A DNA stretch of 64,000 nt from Pseudovirgaria hyperparasitica (taxonomy: Eukaryota > Ascomycota > Dothideomycetes > Acrospermales > Acrospermaceae): the NCBI RefSeq assembly GCF_010093815.1, contig NW_022985559.1:1377117-1441116 (forward strand), read 5' to 3'. A program made the position numbers and the translations under genes. Position 1 is the stretch's first letter. Every line of letters starts with the position of its first letter. This document shows, in pieces, positions 34,122-45,691 of this stretch. The notes under the pieces are model-generated. The model worked only from the letters and a program-made list of their open reading frames with translations. It was not told the DNA's origin and made no database searches.

Positions 34122-34942
34122 AGCGTGGCCCAGATCTGTGCATTCTCTTTCTCTTATTTGCGTTCCGGAAGCGATATCCCGTATCTATTACTTTCTTGTG
34201 CATAACTTGGCTTGTTATCCACCAGCTCTGCTGAGCGCGAGCTTTAATGTCTCTGTCAGGGTCAAAGACCGTCATTTAGAACTTGTTGATCAACATGGGG
34301 ATGAGATGAGAGCATATTGTGATGTCCTATGAATAGAATATTTGCATGATGGTAGCGCCCGGTTTGGTAGCTATAATAGTAGACATGCATGATGTTGCGA
34401 GCAATTGACAGGCTGTAATCAGTGGCTTCAAGTGAGACGCGCGCAATTGACATTTCGAGATTTCCTCGTAAGAGTGGTGAACCAGACGTAATGACGTATT
34501 GACGTGCTGAAGTACTAATTGGACTGCACACACCCAATATCTGGGTAACAGCTATTAGAATTTCAATAAAGCTCTGAAAGTTCGCAAAGATTCACTAACC
34601 AACCCACCCATTTATATTTCAAGTAAAAGTTGGGTAATCATCGGTCAATCGGTTGCCGGGATTCATTAGATACTTACATGTCGACCAGGCGGTCGTAGGG
34701 AATCGAGAGAGTACGAACGTCCGGGTTCGGATCTGCCCTTCGGTATGGTGCTTCTGTTTTATGGTTCTTTTTGAACTCCAGGTTCCCTTGTGCCTGAGGC
34801 AGTACATATTGCACTAGTCCCACTTTTTTTCGAAATCTTGGCACGCCAGATATCGATAAGCAACTTTGCAAGGGAAAAAAGTTATCTCAGCGCGGCAACA
34901 CACCTCCACCTTATAATCATACACAGTCGACGAACCAGCACC
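34122..34942. other. Intergenic, no gene recognised
   Basis: About 820 bases containing the protease 3' region and the RPF2 promoter. No convincing open frame or repeat. Confidence 0.5.
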
Positions 34943-36015
34943 ATGAGTCTACAAAAAGTGTACGTATTACACTTCACCTCTCTCTCGCACCAATACAGTT
35001 TGCCTTCTAACCCTACCCCAGCAAACCGCGCAACGCGCGCACCAAGCGCATCCTTGAAAAGCGCGACCCGCAAATCCACGAAAACCCCAAGACAACGCTG
35101 TTCCTCAAAGGCACCTCCTGCTCCTCTCTCGCTTCGCTCGTCCTCACAGACCTCCACTCACTCAAGCGGCCGCAAGCCATAAAGTTCACCAAAAAGAACG
35201 CCATCCACCCCTTCGACGATGCCTCCTCGCTCGAGTTTTTCAGCGCCAAAAACGACGCCGCCCTACTCCTCTTCGGCAACTCGTCCAAGAAGCGCCCGCA
35301 TAGCATCACGCTCGCACGCATGTTCGACCATGCCTTGCTCGACATGCTCGAGCTGCTCGTCGTGCCCGACACGCTGCGCACCCTGGCACAGTTCAAGACC
35401 CGCAAGCCTGCCGTCGGGCTCAGGCCCCTGCTTGCCTTTTCAGGGGCTGCGTTTGAGAGTCCCGTTGCATCGCCGTATACCCTGGCGCGCAGCCTGTTTA
35501 TCGATCTGCTGCGCGGCGAGGAGGCTGCCGGCAAGGTCGACGTAGCCGGGCTGCAGTACCTGGTGCACATCAGCACGGCGGAAGCTGGGAGCGATGCAGG
35601 AGAGATGCCGCCGATTCATTTCCGCGTGTATTTGCTGAGCACGAAGCGTGCGGGTGGCAAGGTGCCGCGTGTGGAGGTCGAGGAGATGGGTCCGAGGATT
35701 GATTTCCGTGTGGGCAGGACGCGGGTGGCGGAGCCGGATATGATGAAGGAGGCGCTTAAGACCCCAAAGGGCCTGGAGGCGCGCGCCAAGAAGAATGTCG
35801 AGACGGATTTGATGGGTGATAAGGTTGGTAGGATTCATATGGGCAAGCAGGATCTGGGCAAGATGCAGACGCGCAAGATGAAGGGCTTGAAGAGGGGCAG
35901 GGAGGAGTTTGAGGGCGAGGACGCGGCGACCATGGTTGGTGATACTGGTGATGGCATTGACGGTGATGAGGAGGACGGCGGTGTGCCGGTGGGTAAGAAG
36001 GAGAGGGTAGCGTAG
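34943..36015 (+). CDS. RPF2: Ribosome biogenesis factor Rpf2 (Brix domain)
   Basis: A 17-nt first exon (34943-34959) encoding MSLQK plus part of a valine is spliced over a 62-nt intron to 35022-36015, giving 336 residues. The opening then reads VKPRNARTKRILEKRDPQ and TTLFLKGTSCSS, the standard start of Rpf2. The Brix domain continues through KKNAIHPFDDASSLEFFSAK, NDAALLLFGNSSKKRP and LARMFDHALLDMLELLV. The C-terminal third is basic, then acidic (EGEDAATMVGD, DEEDGG), and ends KKERVA. With Rrs1 it loads 5S rRNA, uL18 and uL5 onto the pre-60S particle in the nucleolus. The first exon is easily missed: without it the frame has no ATG before the Brix domain. Codon use is very GC-rich at third positions compared with its neighbours. 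Confidence 0.95.
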
Positions 36016-36448
36016 TACTGAAGCGTGTGTGCGTGAGTGAGATGGAGCATTGTCCGGCGTTTTTCAGTGAAGGCAAAATCTACAATTATAAGGGATCCAT
36101 GTATTCTCGGCGTTCTGGCACTGTCATAGTAGGAGCTCCTCTGTATGCATCGCTCGTAGTCCTGCAGCTACTACCTACCATATCTACCTCCTTCATTGCT
36201 CCTCGTCTATTACTCTCACATAAACCACGGCCCCCCTCTCGAGCGGCGCAGTCTGATGAACCAGAAACACCCACTCCATTCTTCCATACCCATGACTACG
36301 TTGGATCCATCCCCGCACAAGACGCACATAGTGACCGTCGTTGCTCTTGTCTCCCAAGCCAAGTAAGAAATACCTCTACACCACAGACACACCCAAGTTA
36401 TGTCTTGCTACTATCATACCTCCCCTCTCCCCTTGGTATATACTGATT

Positions 36449-36481
36449 TGGTTGGTGGTGGTGTGTGTGTGTGTGTGTGTG
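36449..36481. repeat. GT microsatellite
   Basis: A GGTGGTGGT lead-in followed by about nine GT units. It is an ordinary simple-sequence tract, likely variable between strains. Confidence 0.9.
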
Positions 36482-36772
36482 GCATCGTACTGTATACAAT
36501 ATTATATGATTTGGATATAACGAGTGGCAGCAGAGACCACGGGTAATGACAATTCAGCTAATCTGGATAGTCTGAACAGACTGAATATCTCACATAGTGC
36601 ATATTAATCATATTAGTCGGTATGTACATTCCGTTTCTACGTGTGGTTTTTACACTAGGTTGATATGTATTAGCTTGATATAGATGTGGTGTGCGGGAGA
36701 TGTAGTATCAATGGAATTTCAGTCTATGTAGGGAGTCGTATAGAGTAGTGGAATAGCTGTTCATCCAAGATT

Positions 36773-36967
36773 ATGTTGATATGGGCTTGGGTTGGGTTTG
36801 TGTTCGTGTTAGGCATTATGTCAGTCGTTGGACTGTTCGTCATACTCTCCTCATTGAGAAGAAATGAGACGAAACAAACTCACAACGAAACGCAGCCCAA
36901 TATACCGCACAACGTTATCATTGCAGCCATCACAGCCATTGAAACACTCCCGCTCGATATACAATAG
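36773..36967 (+). CDS. Possible small membrane protein
   Basis: A 64-codon frame whose first half, beginning MLIWAWVGFVFVLGIMSVVG, would span a membrane, followed by a polar tail rich in Asn, Thr and Gln. I do not recognise a family. It stands alone in simple-sequence-rich DNA and could be chance; the hydrophobic run directly after the ATG and the following basic LRR are the only support. Confidence 0.2.
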   Translation: MLIWAWVGFVFVLGIMSVVGLFVILSSLRRNETKQTHNETQPNIPHNVIIAAITAIETLPLDIQ

Positions 36968-39900
36968 CTCCCCTTTCCGTGTTCGCCTTCAGCTCTAACG
37001 ATTTTCAATATCAGCATCAGCAGCACTAACAGCACTATCAGCATCATCACCAGCCCTGTATGCCTACATTGATATTCTTGACTAGCTAGCGAGCCATGGT
37101 CTGTATCACGCTAGATTCTGATTCCTAGGTACATCGGGAGAGAACTTCAGGGGGTTTCAGAAGGGGCAGCAGTAGTAGTGTCTTCGAGTTATCCCATCTA
37201 TTCGTTACATTACAAAAACACATACCGTCCCACGCAAGGCATGAAGAGTGTACGTGCAGAGACCAAACATCCAAAATTCAGGATCCCAACTCTCAACTTC
37301 TCAAGGATGAACCAGACATATTACAAGGTGAAGATAGGTCGGCTAGTATAGAGCAGGAATAAGAGCGTGATATCCGTCATCCAGTAGTGCTATCTCCAAT
37401 AGTAAGCTCTTGCACATGTGGTCTGTGTCGCGATTTGAGTAGAGTAGCTGTTTATGTGTACTGCCTGTTCCGATCGCCTGTCCTCTCCTCCGTGTTCGCG
37501 GATAGCTATATGTACAGGTATGCACGTATGAGGCGTCTCCACGGGAAGTACCCGGCCCATGCGGTATGCGAGTGACATATGAGCTCTTAGGACTGATGCA
37601 GTGTGATGCATAAGTCTGCATGCCTTTATCTTCCCACTGCTCATACGTCTGTTTGAAGTTATTCGTTTTTTTCCCCGCAAGTTTTCAAGCCTTTGTTCTT
37701 ACGTCAAACCCTGGATATCTACAGCTTTACCTTATCTTGCAAAAAGGCATCTGTGCTATCTATATGGTCACCTATGCAGCATAGGATGTTGTACCTGCAT
37801 GGTAGAGTGGTACAATGGCGGTACCTGTAGTTGAAGGGACGCTTAAGGGGATGATACTGAGAGAGTAGGTGAGATGTGGATGTGGACAGGGAGTTAGAGA
37901 GATAGATAGAGGGGGAGAGATAGTGTGATTTGAGTTATGGAAGCAGAGAGGAAGAGGATAGGAAAAGAGATTTCTGTGTTTTTTTAGCAGAAGACTATAC
38001 AAAGGAGATTATGATTACGAGCCTATTCACTTTTTGCTAAGATTATGTACTTCCTTCATAGACAGGTACATGTCCACCACCCTCACGACTTCACAACCAC
38101 TACTACTACCACCTACACTTCATCCGTCCATGGTTCCACTCCAACGCTACAGCATGGCTGGCAAGATGCATGTTTCCGGTCTCTCTCACATATCCTCTTC
38201 TCATACGTCCTGACAAACCACAGCCCAACTACCAGCAACGCACACGATTATGAGCACTCATTGGCTCCTAGGTAGGTAAATGCGTGATATAGATATGCAA
38301 GGTGGCTACCAGTGTTTTGGTGGGTCCCAAAGTCGATCAAGGGATGGTCTGATGATTGCCCTTATTAGGACGCGGAATGTTGTTGTGCTATAGTGGTTTC
38401 GTAGGATATGGCGCCATGGGTAGTCAAAGTCGGATATGAGACTACCTAGAAACGCCCTTATTTTGCGGAGATGTTGATTTGTAGTAAGAGAGCTATGACT
38501 CTGTGTCGATGTGCAGTTCTATAGGGGAAGGGAGAGGCATAGTCCGTCGAGGACGTCCATTTTAGTCAGACTCAACGACAGCACCGCTGTGGAGGAGGGC
38601 ATATCGACACCTCACAGCGATTGTCGTAGATGGCATAGGAGAAAAGACGTCGGTTACGAGTGTGGGAGGTCCAGATTGCGTGGTAGTAGTCCAGGTCTCT
38701 TATCGTCGGCTGTATGCATTGAATGGGATGTATCGCCGCTTTGTATGCTATGTAAAGACTTCTCTTATGTGCCATGTGAATTGACTCAGGTAGTCTCTGA
38801 AGGAACATATCGTCATGGACTTCCATCTACTATAAGTAATATCTTAAAATCAAGCTTTTGGTACTCTTCGTCTCCTTGATCTGTTTTCAGTAATCTATAG
38901 GTAAGTGTATGTGTCGTCCGGAGAGGGCTGGTCGTATAGTAGTGACGGTAAGATGACATTGGCTAGAGTAGTTCTTAATTCTATGATGAGATTAGGGTTC
39001 TTTGTAGAGATTATTGCTTGAAGAGTTCGGCATACATGAATAGATCAGTATACGCTCCAACTTGGTCGACGCTGTGAGCCATGCGCGTCACTAATATAAT
39101 GAAAAGAGGAAGCGAGAAATCGAAAAAAAAAATAACAGTATATGTACATAACTTCGAAAAATAGTGTAGAAATCACTGCTACTTCCGAGTCGCGAGATAG
39201 GCTCATTAAGCCTATAATAGATGAGTGAAGCAGAGAAGACTTATAATTATTATGAGTTATAGGAGAGAGATGTATAAGTCGCAAATCAAGCCATCGAACC
39301 AGCGTGGAAATGCGCAGGATGGGTCAGGAAACGGATGAGTGCTTGCACATGGTTCGATAAGCAACGAGAATGGAAAATAAGACTATTCGCATGCTCTTTC
39401 GTGGTGATTATAGCAATCATCACCAACTCAGTCTACGAGCAATACAGCAATGACGAAGACAATAAGGGTTGATAATATCTTATAGGTATAGAGTACAATG
39501 GTAGATAGAAAACTCGAAGCACCGTATACAAAGGCGCGAGGAGACCTCGGTGCAACATTTGCCGTTGACAAGGCCTAGACAGTCCATGGTATGGCACCGG
39601 ATTTTCCGCACGTAAAGATGAACCAAGTCAAAAACACAAACAAGAGCGACAGACAAGACAAAGAACAGTCAGTCTATGCGAGCAGTGCAATCCGTGACTC
39701 GAAAGTACCACAATCGACCCGCAAAAAGCTGCCTCCGAATCCAAGTCAATGCCATCATCTCTCTAGCGAGCACGAACGAGACGGACATGCGAGCTCCACT
39801 CAAGCCCAATCCAGTCAGCAGGACATGAGGATGACTCTCCACAAGCCCAGAACACTCGGCCCAGGCAGCAGGGCCCGAATCATGCCCAAAGAACAGTGGC

Positions 39901-42900
39901 ACAGCATGGATCAAGAAAGAGGGCGTAAGAGGGCGCGCTTGCCAGCTCAGCCATAGAGCAATTCCAAATAACGCGCCCTGATTGGTCGGGTAGAGTATCT
40001 CCAGGCGCATCCAAGCCATGGTGAAGCGAAAGCATTACACGGTGCAGACAAGGGTCGCGAGGGTGCGGAACGGAACTGGGGGGAGTCTTCCGCTACCAGG
40101 GTCCGATCAACAACATAGCACAGCACATGTTCGACGTAAGGAAGCCTGACGACCTTCCTGTTGCGTAAGGTCGGCGACGTCCTATCCCAGCGATGATGAC
40201 CAGCGTGGTCATCTCTAGGGTAATTGAGATGCCTGAATTCTGCCTGGATGACCTGGAAAGGAAAGGGGGAAGCAAGGAGCGGTATGCTGGTAATTATAGA
40301 TGCGGGAGGGCGGGTCTGGGATCTGCGTGAACCGTTGTTTGAAAGAAACGCTACCAGGTCCTATCGGCATCAGCAGACATGGCCAGTGTAGGGCACTTTC
40401 TCTGCTTCGTGCTGTGTGCTGCGTGGGGGCATGATGAAGGCACGTGTTTTGTTTTCAATATGATTCACCGGGGGGCAAGTAGGCGTGCGTGCCACTTTGA
40501 TGGACAGACACACATACTGTCAGCAAGACACAAGTTTCGGCTCAGTACAGAATGATCTTGTCAGGGAGCTGGTGAAGCCTGGTCGCTGAGCAGCTCCATC
40601 AGATTTGCAGGATCATGGTATGCGTTGTGCGCTGGGGTAAAGGGGGCGACCACAGAGGCCGGCGCTTGGGAGGACGTGGCCGACGGCGATCGACAGTTGT
40701 GATCAAGCAAGAAGCGGTCTGAGTGAGCTCGACAGCAGGGCATTACGTGAACGATCAAGGTGTAAGACGGTAGAAAATATTGTCGGTGTTCTAGGACATC
40801 ATCCATGCAGGCCTGCATAATCGGTCAGCGGAGTGACGATACATGTACAACCGCAAAAAAGACGAGGCGAGATAGCAGGAAGGAGCCGTTTCCGGAGCCG
40901 ACGATGCACTATCATAATGATCGATGACAACAGGAAAGGAAGAAGAGGAATTCAGTGAGCAAGTAAGTGGACGCGCAGACTATTGTTTCATACACGGCCG
41001 GGACAGGGTGGTGGAGGCTGTGAGGCACAGTCGGATCTAGTGAGTGCAAGCCGATGGCAGACATGGGAAGGCATCAGACAGAGCAAGTGTAAACAGACAC
41101 ACAGTGACGGAAATAGAGACGGTGATGTTGATTGAAGATCGGAGATGAATGGATGGTGACTTGACGTGACACTGATGACAACAAACATTCGTTCTCGTTC
41201 CAATGCCAGCAAGTCCCTAGTTTCCACCTACAGGCCCATAGTCCGAAGCACGGGCCCGGCAGATCTGAGCACGCACTACCCCGCAGATGGGTACACCCCA
41301 TACTAATCCACCAAGCCCCTGCTATCAGTATCAACAAGATGTCAATAGTGACATTCACTTCGGCGTATACGAGTCGACGGAAGCACCAATGCGCGTCTCA
41401 ATCATCGACTATCGCCTGCTCTACTACAAGCTTCTACCCTGCACTTCAGCCAACTTATCTAAATCATAGTACCTAGCTATTTGCTATCAATATCAGTCAT
41501 CGCAATGCTAAGCATGCGGGGGCCTAGTAAACGGTGGCTGTGCTCATGGTGCTCAACGTCAAACGTCGATGATAGACGAGCCCTAAGGTAAGGCATGAAG
41601 AATCCATCTCCTCTCTCCACTCTCCACTCTCACTTCTCCACAACACCAAAGACCCGAATCATGCTCTCACTCAACACGACGCGACACGACACGACACAAA
41701 ACAACAGCACATCACGGCTACTTGCAGCCCCAGCCCCACACCGTCACACCCAATGCAGCCGGTGAGGATGGCGGAAAACGGAAGCGGAAGCGGAGGCCGG
41801 CCCCAAGGACGCGGACATGGACGCTGATTAGATGAGATACTGCTTCCTGCATGCTCTCGATGTGTATCCTGGCTGATGCTAGCTTGGGCTCTGTGTGCGG
41901 CTTAGACGGACAGATAGACAGATAGACGAATCCAACCAACACCCATACAAGCATGTGAAATCTGCATTTGCATCTCCATCTGCACCATACCACACGCCAT
42001 GCAAGGCAATGCACGTCTCCAAAATTGGAACTCGACGGTGTCATGTGGGTGTCGTCGTGCAGTCGCCGTCGTCGCAAGATCAGCGCCAGCGACGGGACGG
42101 GACGACTTGCTGAAGCTGATGCTGATGCTGATGATGAGCATTTTGATGCCTCGATCCGTGGTGAACACTGAGCATACACATGGATGGTATCACCTACCTT
42201 GCGGAGATGCATGGAGAAACCTACGCAATAGCAATCAGAAGAGCCTCCAAAACTGCATCTCGACCCAACAACTGAGACAGACAGACGTGCGCAAGAACAA
42301 CGGCGTCCGGCAAGCTCCTCCGACTGGCGCTCGTCACTGCGGCATGAAGCGCGCGCGCACAAACGCGAAGCCAGCAAGCAAGCATGGTGACTCTCATTTC
42401 CCGCACACGCAGGATAGCAAACCTTCTTCGCAACGACTTTTCTGACTAATGATTGGCTTGTTAGGACGAGCGCCACACAAAACGCAGGAACCGGCTCCGG
42501 GAAGGTTACGGCATTCTAGGGGGGTGATAGGGGAATATGGTGATCCTACAGCGTCTACTAATCAATTCACTGCCGATCGCGGGTTCTTTGGGGAGGGGGG
42601 GTATGCTGGCTATTATAGAGCAGAACGGCGAGGGCTGAATACTGGAGATGGTACTGCGTGGATGATGTTTATTGTCGAACTTGATGAGAAGGTTGAAGGA
42701 AAAGGGAGAGAGGCCGAGAGGGGGGGGGGTAGGTTTGCTTGGCAGGATGAAGAGACAGACTAAGGCACGAGTGCGGCGCAGTTCACAACTAGGAACATTA
42801 ATCACTAGCCATGCTTCGGCGGCAAAGGGAGGGATCTAGGATGGGCCCGCTCCGTGTTGTGTGCTGTCGGGTCTGGCAGCCTAGGGAAGGGGGGGTGCTC

Positions 42901-44164
42901 GACGTTGGCATAGATTGACTGGCATGCGTGAACCTCATGATGATACATGCGGGCGGCCGTAGATGGAGAGAAAACCAGCCACAATGGCTAGAGAAAGCAA
43001 AGAGGGCCAGGATAACCTCTGTAAGTGATCCACAACATCTGGGGTGGGTTCTGCCAGTCTGGAATTACTCAACATGGAGAACGGCAATCATGCCATCAAT
43101 TTCCTTTCGTCCCACAGCAGATCGGTGATGTTCATGGGCAAATATCAGTGCGGTTTGAGTATTAGCCATCGCAAAAACGAACATCCAAGCACTAAAAATT
43201 AACACATCGCAATACCAGACTTCTTCACAGCTCTCATTACTAGTCACCCAATCAGCACCTACATGAATGTGCAAGCACGGGCCGCATGGCGAGCGCGGGC
43301 ACGACGTTGCGGCGCACGATAGCCGTTTCCTTTAGTGCCTCGCTTCCCCATGGCCTCTTGACTAGGTGAATCGACAGGGTAGTGGTTTTATTATAGGGTC
43401 ACACACTGTCCCGGGGATCCAGCTATTCGCTCCTGCACGTTGCCGACTGAGCGGTACGCCGCACTACAGGACGTCAGAGTAAAGCAGCCCATACAGGCGT
43501 CAGGCAGGGAGCCTGTCCTCTCTCCATCAGCAGACGATACAGAGTGTGACGGACCTGGGAAGATCCGATAGATTGCCTACTATCGTGAATCTCGCGTCAC
43601 GCCATCGGGACCTGAAGATGAGACGTGTGGAGAGAGGTCTTTTAAAGTGTTTAGGTAGGGATAATGACGAGGATAGAATATTGATTTGTGCAACTCTCCC
43701 CGTGACAGCATTGTCTCCTTTACAGGAGGCAAGTCATATTACATTGTACATTGACAACAACCACGAAGTTTTCCTAGCCAAACATAGCTCCGTCATTTAC
43801 AGTACTAAATGAGTGGTTGATGCTTCTCGTTGGAGACAGCTATATGACAGTACCGAAAAAAGTATGTTAAGTTGCGGATAAGAATGTGGCAAATGTGCTG
43901 TCAGCCGTAAAGAATAAAAAGTGAGATCTATGTCGATCGGGGTATAGGAAAAAAGGGTTATATAGTGGTAAAGTGAAAGCCTCATTGGGTGTCCCACCCA
44001 GGTCGTTGCCCGACGTAGGTACCCGTTCAAACCAGCCATTGTAGGTGCTAGTCGGTCATCTATAACCGTCGTGTCGTCGTAAATGCGATGCTCAAAACAG
44101 GCAGAACAAGGAGAAATGGTACCGAAATATGATAGAGAAAAAAAGTATGGGCGCGTAGCCTTCA

Positions 44165-45691
44165 CTAGGCGTCTCCGTGATCTTCTTCGCCATCGGCATC
44201 AGCGTCAGACTCACTTTCTTCGTCGTCAAGCTCTTCTCTCCTGGTAATTCCATCCCCAAGCACCCAGCTATTGCCACGTCGCTCGACCAAACCCTCCTCT
44301 TCCAGGTACTTCTCAAGTCTGGCGTCAGGCCGCCATCCTGTGGGGTCTTTGCCGAGCGTTCTGTCTTCCTCGAGATGTTTACCCACGTGCTCCATGCGTT
44401 TCTCCCAGGAGCCTTCACCCTGGAATGTGGTAGAGCAGAAGAGGCATTCCGAACACTCTGGCTGCCTGCGCACTGTACTATGGCAGCGCTCTTGGTGCTG
44501 CCCCATAGTCTCGTCTGTGACTGGAGGAATTCCGCTTTCCTTAGTTGGAACGACGCCGTTCTTAGTACCTTCGCGGTGCATTCGGCGTAGATGTTGCGTG
44601 AATAGATCCTTCCTGTTGAAGTCGTTGTAACGTTCCATGCCATCAACGATGCCGACAATGCAAATGTCGCAGCGCCAATTGTTGGCCTGTATGTGCTTTG
44701 TGGCGACGTGACGCTTCCACTCGTTCTTGGTCGGAAAGGTTGCTTTACAGCCATACTTGTAAAGGCAGCAAGTGAATGGCTTGGGCTTTAGGTCGCTCGG
44801 GGTAGGTGTACGCCGCTTCCGCTTGTGCCCAGCACTGGTCTGGACATCTCTTTTTCTGCCTGCAGGAGAGCGAGTAGTTGAGTTTGTAGGTCTCGAAAGT
44901 GTGCTCCCACTACTTGTTTGAGATCCGCCACGCCTGCGAAACGTTGCTTGCCTCTTTCGAGGGGTATATTCCTTGTCATCCTCTGAACTAGATTCCTTCT
45001 CCGACGCGTAAATGACAGACTCTGCGTCACGAATGGACTCGCCCACTCCAGAGTCCTCGCGATCTGGCACGTACCTAAGATCGAGATCGTATTCGTATGA
45101 TTCAGCCTTGTATGTGAGTGGGTGTGTTCCATTACTAAAGTCGTCCAGACATTCAACGTTCACAGGAACGTCTTGCTCGTCCGCAACGCGCTGGATTTGG
45201 TTGAGAGCAATGACAGAATCTCCACCGCCACACCTCCACTTTGAGACATGCTCTTCGTACTTGTAGAGGTGCTGATGCGATAAATTTTGCGGTAGCTGCG
45301 TAGCTGAACTTCCGTATGAGTATGAGACAATATGTATGCGCGGCGATATCTCCCCTGGAGCATGTGGGCTGGAACTGCTAGAAAATATCGAGCTATCGGG
45401 CGACTCTTGGCGTTGAAATTCGTCAACTGATCCTGGCCATGGTGCATTAATTGCTGTCTCGTGAGGCTCTTCACAGTATGGAGCTGGCATTAATTGCTGT
45501 CTGCTGGGGCAGGATTGATAGAAATCAATCAATGGTGCCACTTGTTCGAAGCTGGAGTGTGGCAAAATGTCATGATTGTCGATATTGATTGATCTGTAAT
45601 ATGCATACTGCTCCTGGGTGTAGATTTCGGTGTCCCGACTGGACCATGGTGCGTTTGTTATCGAGATTTCATGAGGGCTTACATAGGCCAT
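44165..45691 (-). CDS. C2H2 zinc-finger protein, 508 residues
   Basis: A single minus-strand exon. The N-terminal 280 residues are low-complexity and acidic to Ser-rich, with no domain that I recognise. Two short copies of a motif, ITNAPW at residues 11-16 and INAPW at 81-85, occur within it. A basic cluster (HKRKRRTP, about 289-296) should direct it to the nucleus. Three zinc-finger-like units follow at about 308-333, 341-372 and 416-439. The first reads CLYKYGCKATF with EWKRHVATKH, the second RCDIC with KDLFTQHLRRMH, the third CLFCSTTF with HVGKH. The C-terminus is acidic (DDEESESDADADGEED). This arrangement is common in fungal transcription factors of unknown target. Its finger pattern resembles that of the 1292-residue protein near the right end of the window. 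Confidence 0.85.
   Translation of the reverse strand: MAYVSPHEISITNAPWSSRDTEIYTQEQYAYYRSINIDNHDILPHSSFEQVAPLIDFYQSCPSRQQLMPAPYCEEPHETAINAPWPGSVDEFQRQESPDSSIFSSSSSPHAPGEISPRIHIVSYSYGSSATQLPQNLSHQHLYKYEEHVSKWRCGGGDSVIALNQIQRVADEQDVPVNVECLDDFSNGTHPLTYKAESYEYDLDLRYVPDREDSGVGESIRDAESVIYASEKESSSEDDKEYTPRKRQATFRRRGGSQTSSGSTLSRPTNSTTRSPAGRKRDVQTSAGHKRKRRTPTPSDLKPKPFTCCLYKYGCKATFPTKNEWKRHVATKHIQANNWRCDICIVGIVDGMERYNDFNRKDLFTQHLRRMHREGTKNGVVPTKESGIPPVTDETMGQHQERCHSTVRRQPECSECLFCSTTFQGEGSWEKRMEHVGKHLEEDRTLGKDPTGWRPDARLEKYLEEEGLVERRGNSWVLGDGITRREELDDEESESDADADGEEDHGDA

Larger units (their letters stand above)
36016..44164. other. Gene-sparse block of about 8 kb
   Basis: No gene can be supported here. 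Open frames are short or consist of low-complexity translation, such as an Ala-Ser repeat from GCTGAT-like units near 42,110-42,135. The block is dotted with simple sequence: a GT run at 36,462-36,480, purine-rich DNA near 37,860-37,970, ACACG units near 41,680-41,700, and G runs near 42,590-42,600 and 42,720-42,729. One 64-codon frame at 36,773-36,967 has a hydrophobic segment and is listed separately with low confidence. A compact gene with several tiny exons could be missed by eye. Confidence 0.5.

Noticed and set aside
39591-39956. 121-codon hydrophilic plus-strand frame
   Set aside because: Very polar and low in hydrophobic residues, with no recognised motif, in simple-sequence-rich spacer; I could not separate it from chance.
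41718-42476. 252-codon minus-strand frame
   Set aside because: Its sequence is low-complexity, with an Ala-Ser run from a GCTGAT repeat and many scattered Cys and Arg; no domain and no splice or promoter support.
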